Positions 11,901 through 20,473 of a stretch of 64,000 nt of DNA are shown piece after piece. A program made the translations under genes and the position numbers. The DNA comes from Thamnaconus septentrionalis (lineage: Eukaryota > Chordata > Actinopteri > Tetraodontiformes > Monacanthidae). The stretch lies in contig CM020517.1 of the NCBI GenBank assembly GCA_009823395.1, positions 15,040,001 through 15,104,000 of the forward strand, read 5' to 3'. Below the pieces are notes generated by a model. The model saw only the letters and a program-made list of their open reading frames with translations. It searched no databases and had not been told where the DNA came from. How positions within the stretch are numbered: position 1 is the first letter of the stretch; every line of letters begins with the position of its first letter.

Positions 11901-14900
11901 AGGTGTCACTTCCTTAAGAGCAGTTGCACTGTTGATGTCAGACAACATGGGCTTGGGCTTCACTCAACTATCACAGACGGTAACACAATACACACTATAT
12001 GGCTATATTCATGACAGCTATGTTTGTACAAATTATTGCTTTTTAAATTAAAGAGTCGTCGTAGAGAAATGGATGACATTCTGCTGTTCCTGTGCTTAAA
12101 AAGCAATAAAGGGATTGCGGCATGGTCATTTTTAATTTTAATATGATTGCTATTAAAACATATTTAGCTACAAAAGATGGGTAATTTGCAATCTGTTGCA
12201 CTTGCAAATTAAAACAAAATAGAATTGTAAACCTCCTAAATGACACTTGCGCAAAGTCGTATTCAGAATGATATATACAGTATGTACATATTGCAGTCCA
12301 AATCTGTGGGAACCATGCATGTGAAGAGAAAATATTTCGAAATGAATAAAGAGCCGTGGGTAACACAGACTGACGGCGCCGTTCCTAGTTCTGCTTTTCC
12401 AGCATGGTTTCATAAGCCGTGGGTCAGCTTTGTATACGGCATTTCAGCTGTGCAAGACTTATCTTTTGATGAAATCAAGAGATCCTGAGGTGCAAAAAAT
12501 AGGGAGCATATGTACCATAATGGCACTAACAGTATGATACTTGCACACACAGTTGAGTGTGTCCAAAGATTTTTCCCTATCCCTTGATGTCCCGCCATAC
12601 CTCATCAAAGGAGAGGAGATAGTACTGGAGGTGAACCTCATCAACCATCTGGAGCATGAAATCGAGGTACAGAGCACTGAATGGAAAGCACATACTCTGT
12701 TTAAAGTGCACTGAATGATCTGGCTGGGATATTATCTAACACGGCGAGCACATTCTCCCTTTAGGTTCGGCAGGAAGCTCCTGAGCTGATGATTGATGCC
12801 TGTCTTCTAACAATAAACACAGAAAGCGACACTCTCTTTGTTTTAAGACTCGTGCTCCCATGTGTTCCTCCTTCCGCAGGTCATCCTGCTGCTGGCTCAG
12901 AGTGAGGCCTTTGAGTTTGTTTTGGCAGACAGAGGGGATGTCTCAGTGGTAAATGCCCAGAAGTTCACCTTGGGAAGCCATGTGTCCACCGCGGCGCTGT
13001 TCCCTATAAGGCCTGTGGCTCTCGGCATGATGGCAATATCTGTGGATGCCGTATCTGCGGAGGCCTCGGACAGCCTGATCTGGAAGGTGCTTGTGAAGGT
13101 GGGTTGAAATGAAAATGTTTCACAACATGTATAAATGTAGATTTCTCTATGTTCTGTGCATGAGAGATCTTTCCTGAACCCCACTTACTGGTCCCTGAGC
13201 CTATTGTCTACAGCCTCCTGAAGACGCTTGAGGATGGTCCTATTACCGATCCTGATGGAAACCAAGAGTATGGGGATCTTTCAGTAGTTGCTCATTCCTA
13301 AGATCACCCTTCGCATCAAAATTAAACAGTTGCATGAATGGAACACTTCCCAAGTGCATTAACTTCATTGACTTTGACATTGAGAATGTGTTTGACAGTT
13401 CAGACCGGCTATAAACAGAGTGAAATGAAAGACATTCATCAATGACCTGTGCACCCCCCCAGTGGAGCAAACAGCTTTATATGTATGAGTGTGAGCTTGA
13501 GAACATTGTGGAACAGCTGGTGCAAATTCCTTTCAACCATGTAGTAAACTTATGCATCTATACCCATAAATTCTGTACCTACTGCTACATGATTTAAGAC
13601 ATATCTGAGATTGATTGGGTTGCCCTTGTGTTCCTGCAGCCTGGGGGGGTTCTGCAGTCCCACTCGGAGAATCTGTTCCTGGAGCTGGCACCGGTGAGAC
13701 AGAATAATTCCAGATCGGTCTCCTTCTCTTTTCCGCCACATGTGGTGGAGGGCAGTCAGAGGGGCTATGTGGCACTGGTTGGTACGTACAACTGCTCGTC
13801 CTTCCCCTCACTGGTCCTTTGGATGTGGTCCTTGTTTATCCAGCTAGTTACGCCTGCAGAAAATGTTTTTTCTTTCCCTGCGTGTTTGGAAAATGAGTTC
13901 GGGTGTATGCGGACATCAAAGCCGCCCCTGTAAACACAAAGGTAGCGCATGTTTTAACAGTGGATATGTGGACGTCAGACAGGAATGCTCATGGTGGGAT
14001 GTTGTCAGACTGTTTGGCTCGCATAGGTTGAAGTTTGAAATAGTTGTGGTGGAAAAGGTTGCGCCATTGTGTTACTCGGAGTCATATTCTTGCAGTTTTG
14101 AAATCTGCTTTTCATGTGTTTATTTTTTGCCCCCTTAATTTTCATTATCACCTTTTCACACTTGGCACCGCAACTCATCATTGTGAGTAATCAAGTCGTC
14201 ATGTGTAACGACACAATATGTTTTGCAGCAGTTGGGTCCAAAATGAGTTAAGAGCTTTACAATGAGTGCTGAGTGCAGCTGCTCTAGTCTATTTACTGAG
14301 TTGTATCACTCTGCTTCACAGGTATTCTTAGTAATCATTATTTCAATCAACTTTTGCTTACTTTGGTGGCATTTTTTATTTTTTTATTTCACTCCTTTCC
14401 CTGTGCCATTACTGTACACAGGTGATATCTTGGGTTTGTCCATCAACCACCTGGATTCGCTGGTGGAGCTGCCCGTCGGTTGCGGGGAGCAGAACATGGT
14501 TCTCTTTGCTCCAAGTATTTACGTCCTCCAGTACCTGGACAGGTCAAACCAGGACAACGCAGAGATCAGGAGGCGGGCGCTAGGCTACATGAAGGAAGGT
14601 GCGCAGTGACTTACTTTACCGTTACTATGCTTGTTTATTTTAATACATAATTAGATATATTTTTTTCTTATTATGATAAACTTACTACTGTCAGGATATG
14701 AAAGACAGCTGACCTACCAACGAGATGATGGTTCCTTCAGTGCCTTTGGAAGCAGTGACACGTCTGGTAGCACATGGTGTGTGAAGCTTTTCTTGCTTTG
14801 CTACTCAAAAACAAATGTGATGCGGCCTTTACTTTACCAATGTTTTCTAACAATAATCTACGTTTCTAGTATGTCATTGAACGTCCCGCTTCCTGTCCAC

Positions 14901-17900
14901 TCTCCCAAGGCTGACAGCCTTCGTCCTGAGATGTTTCCTCCAGGCTCAGACCTACGTACAGATAAACCAGAGGGTCCTGTCCAGGGCCGTCACCTGGCTC
15001 CTGAGGCAGCAGGGTCCTCAGGGGGAGTTCATTGAGGCGGGCAGGGTGATCCACACCGAGATACAGGGCGGACTGGACGACGACTCAGCGGGTCTCACGG
15101 CGTACGTGCTGATGGCGCTGCTGGAGGACGAGAGCAACGTGGTACGTCAGGGAAGGAGGCGTGAATCAGAGCTCGGCGCCCTCTTTCTACTCTTTTAAGG
15201 AGCATCTAACGGACAGGAAATTAGTTGACTATCGCAATATGTTTTTTTCTTGTGTCTCTTGTAAAAAAAGGACTTGTATCCCGGCAATGTGTCTCTGGCC
15301 AGGACGTACCTGGAGGACAGAGTGACCAGTGGCCGACTCAGCAACTACAGCCTGTGTCTGGCAGCCTACGCCTTAGTGCTGGCTAACAGTCCTGTGGCTG
15401 GTACAGCCCTGAATGAGCTCGGCAGGAGAGCAGATTACCGAGGTAAAATTACATGTGAGAAAATATTTCCTCATTTGTTTGGATTAAAGTAAACATTGAA
15501 GATTTGTGTGTTTTTCCCTTTAAAAAAAAACAAAAAACATCAGAATGGGGACTTTGTTTGGCTAATTCTAATTATTTTTGGCAAAGTCATCACTTTGATT
15601 TTAAACCTTCATAAAAGTAGACTTACTTAGTCATTGGTAAAAAAATAAAAAAGTTTGCTTTATTTTTTAATGAAACAGATGCATTTCTGGTCAGCAATCT
15701 TTCATACAGGACTTTGCACATATTAAAAAAAAAATCACAAAAGGAGCCAGTCTACATCTGTTTTAATTAAAAAAGACCCATGAATTCCTGCAGGTTTTGG
15801 TAAGAGAAAAAAAATAACATAGCCCTTTAAAATGATAATTTAAACCTTACTTTGATGGTTACAAGTGTTTTCTATCACTGTTTATTGTAAAAATGAAATC
15901 AAGCTAAATTAAATCTCCTGCAAACCATTTCTCTTAAGGAAAACCAGAGCAGCAACAGCGGCTGGGGAAAGAAAGACTCCAGCATTTAGTGTTGCATTAA
16001 CGTTTTCAATCAGCATGCATGGGGAATTATCATGTATTTATCATCATGCTTGTTTTCCTGCTCGCTGCAAAGACGGCGTCATGATGTGGAGCTCCTCTGC
16101 CGGCCTGGAGTCACATGACTGGCAGCCTCGCTCAGCCCAAATCGAGATGACCTCGTACGTGCTGATGGCCTTCTTCAGGCGCGGCAGCTTGGTGGAGGGC
16201 ATCGGTCTGATGAAGTGGCTGAGCGAGCAGCGCAACCACCTGGGAGGCTACGGGACAACTCAGGTCACGCATGTTGCAACTTCCATTTCAGTGTTTGTTG
16301 TTTCTTGCTTTTAAATTTGCCAGATGTGGTTTTGGTCTTCTATATTGTTTATCATGTGGCCATGGAGAAATACATGGCTTGTTTTCCATATTTAATCCAG
16401 TTGTGAGCATTCAAACTATCACACTGTCAAATTGTTGTGTGCGATGAAGTTGTATCAACAAAACAATATGAACGAAGCAATTAATAACGATTAAATAACA
16501 AAAACCTTTAATCAAATATTAGATGTACAGCTAGTGCTTGAATTAGCACTGAATTAGCACTGAATTGAATCTATTTCTGTAAACATACCAAATAAATAGC
16601 TAATTCTGGTGCTGCCATATCACTCTAATTAGTGCTACAGTATTGCAACTGGAACTGATATGCAGCCGAGAAGCTACATTTTTCAATCTGCGTGCCCTTT
16701 TCCTCCTTAGGACACAGTCATTGCCCTCCAGGCTCTTGCCTACTATGCTTCCATCAGCGGTGCCAACGCCATCGACCTCAGGCTCAGTATATCTGACCCA
16801 GCTTCTTCCTTTTCCGTATTTCACATCAACGCGTCCAACTTCCTGGCCTATCAGAGACAAGAGGTAAGAGACGCCACTGCCGCTGACTGCACTTCGGGGT
16901 AACAGAGGTTGCTATGTGTAGAACTTGGGGATGCTCCTGATAACGTCTCAATAGACAAATAGCAGTGAACCTATGCTGCCCAACGCTTTGGGAAGAATAG
17001 CCGCCATAGCCCAAACTGCAGTTTAAAACAATAGAGATGGAATTCTGTGCTCAGTGGATGTTCGGTGCCACTGATGATGTGCCTGCACCGGTTTGTTTTG
17101 GTGTGCATCCAGCATACAACTCACAACAAATGATATCCAGTGGTGAAAAATGTGTCATTTGCTCCTTTAAAAAACACAATTGTACACTGTGTGTTCACTT
17201 TCCTTGCTACAACTTGCCAGCACCAGATACCTAATAAACCAGAGGCTATATGAGTTACTGTTGCTTTTCTTTGGTCTCCAACCAGTCTGACCTCTGACCC
17301 CCTGACATCAACACAGCATGTTCCACCACACAACTGCCTCTCACTGGATGTTTTTTTCTTTCTCCCACCATTCTCTGTAAACTCTAGAGATGGTTGTTTG
17401 TATGAAAATCAGAAGATCAGCAGTTTGGAAATACTCAGCTTAGTCCATCTGGCATCAACAACCACGTTCAAAGCCACTTCAATTACTTCCCCTTTTTGAT
17501 TCTCAGTCAGAGCTCTAGCAATTTGTGTCCACAGCTTCTGCATGTTGGAATGGATTGAGTTGCCCCCATGTGATGAGCTATTTGCGTTTACAAATAATAG
17601 TTCATTTTTGTATTTCTCCACACGTGATCGCCTTCATTTTCTTGTCTGCTCTTTTTCACGTTGCTCCTTAGATTGACATCATCAAAGATATAAGTCTGAA
17701 CATATACATGGAGGGAAGAGGATTTGCAGTGCTTCAGGTATTTTTTTTTATTTTCCCCGTGCGACTTGCACTATGTTTCATCCATTACATTGGCACATGT
17801 GGACTGACATGAACAACACAGCAGTTTGTTGCCCTCTTTTTTATGTCTCAACACCAACCTACATTTTCTTGATTTTGAACAAAAACAGACTTTCATCTTG

Positions 17901-18367
17901 AGTCCATCAGTGCTTTAGAAGTTGTATGCCCTATTTTCTGGCTGATCGAGCCTAATTATCCCACACACAAGGTTGCTGGGAGCGAGGGTATTCATGGTCA
18001 AGGCAGGGGGATGGGGGAAATCCCCAGCTGGGCCCTATAAAATCTCAAAAATCAGCCTGGATGGGAGATGATAAAACATGTTCTGAAAACATTAAAAATT
18101 TAACGATTAAAACCCAAGAAGCAACGTTTTGGCCTGAATATCTAAATAAGCCCGTCATTGCAGTTTAGTTATAAACTGTGTTCTGCCTGTGCCTTGTGGC
18201 TGGAGGCGACCAGGCATTCACTAAGATCAAGATTTATTTTATTTTTTTTACTTTTTTTATTTTTTAACGTCCCAGAATCCTCCCAGAACAGATCAGGCGG
18301 TTTGGCTCCAAGAAGCTCCAGAAACTGGACTTTAATAAATGGCTTTACCACAAGGAAAGCATGGAGG

Positions 18368-18405
<38 letters not shown>

Positions 18406-19780
18406 TGTCTTTGGGGTCCTTACATTATCCCACATACCTGATTGATAAAATGTTTTACCGTTTTTGGAGCAGCAAAACAGTAAAACATTTGCTGTTTTGC
18501 TGCTCCCAGCTGAAGAGAGTAGAATCATTGTCTTCGGCTCACTGCTCCAGGCTTCCACACTTTCAAACATCTCCACCAACTCCCTCACACAGACAAACAT
18601 CTTTTACAACCTGGCCAGCGAAGCCTTTTTGCAGCGCTCATCGCACGCCAGGGACGATGAGGCCTTCTCATTGGACGTGGGCATCACCGAGGCAAAGGAC
18701 CGGAATCACCTCGAGCTGTCGATTTGCACGAGGTAGAGGCCGTCGATTTCAAGTAGCGCTCTCACGCCGTGCTCGTTGAACGTTCCATCGAGACTCTGCC
18801 CCTCCACCCGCAGGCTGAAGGACCATCAGCAGGTCCCCAGTACAGGGATGGCTATCCTGGACGTGGGCATGCTCAGCGGCTTCAGGTTTCCTGCTGTGGA
18901 TGGCGCGCCGACAGAGCTCATCCGCAGGGTGGAGATACAACCCGAGAGAGTCATCTTCTACCTGGACTCGGTGAGCCTTCCATCGCCGCATTGGTTCATT
19001 AAGGAGTTAAGAGTGAGTTACCATCAATGGATAAAAATAAAATTATCATGGAACTCAACCGAATGGGTCAGAGATGAAGGCTGCTTATTGGTAAATGAAG
19101 GAAGTGGCAACCATGATGGAACCGCAACTCTTTTCAAGCTTCAGGCAGTTTCCTGTTTACACACAACTAGGTCACACTCTGTGTCTCCTCAAACAGTGCT
19201 AGAAACACTGACCTCCAGAGTTAAATTCAATTATTATTGACAAAGTTACATGAATATGATTGAATAAAATATGTTTGCTTTTCAGTTTTCTTCTATAAAG
19301 GCTTTGTTACATCAAATGTGGGCTATATTTTATTATATTTTATATGTGTGTGTGTGTCACTGGCAGGTTACCAAATCCAAGGTTTGCATCAATTTCTCAG
19401 TCTTCCGTCAATACAAAGTGGCCCGTGTGCAGGACGCTGTGGTGCAGGTGTACGACTACTACGAACCCAGTGGGTGGAGTTAACAAACGCCACTTCCTTG
19501 TCTCTCACACACGCGCTCACGCCGTCGTGCATCCTGCTCACGTGCAATTTCTCCATCTGCCTGCCTTGCAGCGAGAAAGGCAACCCGGACGTACAACTCG
19601 GACTCCCTGCGCGAGGCCGACTCCTGCTCCTTCTGCGGCCGCGGCTGCAGCCGCTGCCGGCCGGGCGTCGCCCTCACCGTGACCTCCTCGCTGTCGGCTC
19701 ACTCCTTCGGCGGCAGCGGCGCCACCTGCAGCTGGATTTACCTGCTCCTCGTCGTCAGGGCTATTTTAATGGTATTGTAA
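5903..19780 (+). CDS. cd109: CD109-like GPI-anchored thioester protein (alpha-2-macroglobulin family)
   Basis: Exons: 5903-5982, 6138-6288, 6364-6392, 6482-6718, 6837-6959, 7039-7078, 7318-7399, 7660-7765, 7859-7979, 8067-8176, 8255-8449, 8702-8806, 8925-8987, 10088-10258, 10360-10512, [one not found], 11210-11279, 11471-11537, 11862-11979, 12553-12666, 12880-13098, 13640-13781, 14422-14598, 14695-14776, 14910-15141, 15271-15442, 16073-16263, 16711-16863, 17672-17737, 18593-18732, 18814-18970, 19367-19469, 19572-19780 (TAA 19778-19780). They total 4178 nt, about 1390 residues against 1445 in human CD109. Order: signal peptide, macroglobulin domains, bait region, CUB-like part, thioester domain, receptor-binding domain, GPI tail. 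CD109 is a surface glycoprotein linked to TGF-beta signalling and protease trapping. The GPI tail and the lack of anaphylatoxin and NTR domains argue against C3/C4 and A2M. All splice phases agree except between exons 1 and 2; a single-base indel would fix that. Confidence 0.93.
6138..10512 (+). other. cd109: CD109-like N-terminal macroglobulin-domain exons (14 exons)
   Basis: Exons from 6138-6288 to 10360-10512 encode about residues 27-589, the macroglobulin (MG) domain string. Hallmarks are [12 protein letters not shown] at the start of MG1, [17 protein letters not shown] in MG2 (family hallmark QTDK.Y.P), LKPSLNFS, and [12 protein letters not shown]. Several N-glycosylation sites are visible (NLT, NTS, NVS, NIS). 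Most introns are 76-310 bp; the one at 8988-10087 is 1.1 kb. The last exon reads [19 protein letters not shown] where the family usually has a V-A-V-D-K-S-V type motif, so MG6 is divergent here. Confidence 0.88.
8988..10087. other. Large CD109-like intron with no recognised content
   Basis: This 1.1 kb intron is the longest in the 5' half of the gene. An open frame covers 9409-10038 on the plus strand and another 9507-9869 on the minus strand. Neither has a recognisable motif, and the composition is AT-rich. I read it as ordinary intron, possibly with old transposon sequence. Confidence 0.5.
11340..11460 (+). mobile_element. LINE reverse-transcriptase fragment in a CD109-like intron
   Basis: In the frame from 11371 the sequence reads [19 protein letters not shown], containing the Y-A-D-D catalytic box (codons 11377-11388) of non-LTR reverse transcriptases. 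The frame closes about 26 codons in. Only a short fragment is preserved inside the 191-bp intron between the two bait-region exons, so it is inert. The clade (L1-like or RTE-like) cannot be fixed. Confidence 0.55.
11578..11700 (+). mobile_element. SINE-like dispersed repeat, copy 1 (fragment)
   Basis: Contains CGCCTCGCAGCAGG followed by GTGGGTTCAATTTCCCAG, the tRNA-like B-box end of a repeat very common in fish. The same arrangement recurs at 36021 and 56261. It lies in the intron after exon 11471-11537. Confidence 0.5.
12553..13781 (+). other. cd109: CD109-like post-bait MG7/CUB exons
   Basis: Exons 12553-12666, 12880-13098 and 13640-13781 encode [39 protein letters not shown] and [17 protein letters not shown]. 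These align one for one with the human order LPYSVIRGEE, LFPIRPTHLGEIPITV and LSFSFPPNTVTGSER. This is the MG7 domain and the first half of the CUB-like insert that carries the thioester domain. Reading frames are clean. The intron at 13099-13639 contains a short coding-like remnant unrelated to CD109. Confidence 0.88.
13205..13535 (+). pseudogene. Unidentified coding-like remnant in a CD109-like intron
   Basis: The frame from 13215 reads [20 protein letters not shown] then stops. A second frame near 13335 reads [20 protein letters not shown] then stops, and a third stretch reads [20 protein letters not shown]. The composition is protein-like, but frames shift and stops interrupt. This fits an old retrocopy or transposon gene. 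I cannot name the parent, and chance is not excluded. Confidence 0.25.
14422..17737 (+). other. cd109: CD109-like thioester domain exons
   Basis: Exon 14422-14598 carries [10 protein letters not shown]; the thioester Cys codon is 14481-14483 and the Gln codon 14490-14492. Exon 14910-15141 has [13 protein letters not shown] with His at 15052-15054, 114 residues after the Cys, matching the catalytic His spacing in C3. In this family a His at that site favours transfer to hydroxyl groups. Further exons are 14695-14776 ([11 protein letters not shown]), 15271-15442, 16073-16263 ([16 protein letters not shown] and [14 protein letters not shown]), 16711-16863 and 17672-17737. This alpha-alpha helical domain holds the reactive bond that attaches the protein to its targets. 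Confidence 0.93.
17279..17620 (+). mobile_element. Recurrent non-autonomous DNA element, copy A
   Basis: Shares with 44950-45365 and 51471-51698 the string CCAGTCTGACCTCTGACCCC, then a CACTGGAT(G/A)TTTTT block, a GGAAATACTC block, 'CATCTGGCA(T/A)CAACAACCA..TTCAA', and (with copy C) a motif like GAGCTATTTGCG. Copy B begins and copy C ends with complementary CACTCACTGGCCAC-type sequence, so the element has terminal inverted repeats. Copy A lacks clear ends. It lies in a CD109-like intron. Confidence 0.55.
18369..18402. repeat. (AC)17 microsatellite
   Basis: Uninterrupted AC dinucleotides in the CD109-like intron between exons 17672-17737 and 18593-18732. The long open frames through here owe their length to this repeat. 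Confidence 0.97.
18593..19780 (+). other. cd109: CD109-like receptor-binding domain and GPI-anchor tail
   Basis: Exons 18593-18732 ([29 protein letters not shown]), 18814-18970 ([22 protein letters not shown]), 19367-19469 ([21 protein letters not shown]) and 19572-19780 form the last domain. The final exon holds a Cys-rich [15 protein letters not shown], a small-residue stretch (SFGGSGATC) suited to a GPI omega site, and a hydrophobic end [14 protein letters not shown] just before TAA. The Arg inside the hydrophobic tail is unusual but tolerable. The human RRRR furin site between the first two segments is absent; the fish reads [11 protein letters not shown]. Confidence 0.9.
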
Positions 19781-20330
19781 TTAGAAAGCCGCACAGCTGA
19801 AGAAGGTACAATTAGACGTCGTAAATGAACTCGCAAACATTGATGTGCACTGGAGGCACGATGTTCCAATCTCCTTCCTGATGATTATAGTATTTAGAGG
19901 CCTGTTTATGTGCTGATGTTTTTTTTTCTCGGTACGCAGGACGTCTTCTCTTTGTTTTGTTTAAAAGGTCGTGTTTTATGCGAAAATCACTTCAATATGA
20001 TGACGAAAAATGTCGGGTTTCACCTCTGCTGCAAGCTCCACTTTGCAGAGAGCGTGCACTTTAACACACAAGTCGGGAGACCAGCCCTTTGTGATGTCAC
20101 AAAGACCGATAATACCCTGCCCTCTATGACGACTTTTACAACAAGTTTTTTTGTCCCCTTTCAAACGTGCAGAAGCAACACTTTTAGTTTTTTTTTTCTT
20201 TTTGCTGGAGGCCGTAAACAAAGGGCTAAGTATGCTACGTCTGGAGCTCTGCTGGAGGTTCGAAGCTAATTAAGCGTCTGAGGCAGTTCAACTGGAGTCC
20301 AAGATGAAAAATAAATCTAAAAATTAGAAA
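19781..20330 (+). other. cd109: Probable 3' UTR of the CD109-like gene
   Basis: Non-coding sequence follows the stop codon. The first good AATAAA hexamer is at 20310-20315, suggesting a 3' UTR of about 550 bp. Inside it, 19965-20215 resembles a dispersed repeat that recurs near 23530-23735; the palindrome GTGATGTCAC lies around 20090-20100. Confidence 0.45.
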
Positions 20331-20426
20331 AAGATGGGCCTTTTAACTGCATGCAAAAAATGAATCTGGGGAAATTTCCATTAATATCCGCTGGATTTTA
20401 TTTTGAATGTTTTTCATTGGTAGGGC

Positions 20427-20430
<4 letters not shown>

Positions 20431-20470
<40 letters not shown>
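20431..20470. repeat. (TC)20 microsatellite
   Basis: Forty bases of perfect TC repeat, about 650 bp after the CD109-like stop codon. Confidence 0.98.

Positions 20471-20473
<3 letters not shown>

Larger units (their letters stand above)
11210..11979 (+). other. cd109: CD109-like bait-region and post-bait exons
   Basis: Exon 11210-11279 opens with [12 protein letters not shown], aligning with the ECG.WVLTDANL stretch I recall in CD109, then a basic [11 protein letters not shown]. Exon 11471-11537 encodes [20 protein letters not shown], matching the family's ETW.WLDTN. Exon 11862-11979 encodes [20 protein letters not shown] and a GLGF motif, matching the TVPDSITSW...GLGL segment. Phases 0>1>2>0 fit. 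From ECC to the FMWMD motif is about 34 residues, some 25 fewer than in human. The segment between 10512 and 11210 (about 24 residues, normally ending just before EC) is not found. A double cysteine replaces Cys-Gly. Confidence 0.75.

Noticed and set aside
18339..18779. 146-codon open frame across the AC repeat
   Set aside because: Its length comes from the microsatellite; the true exon (18593-18732) is in another frame and matches CD109.
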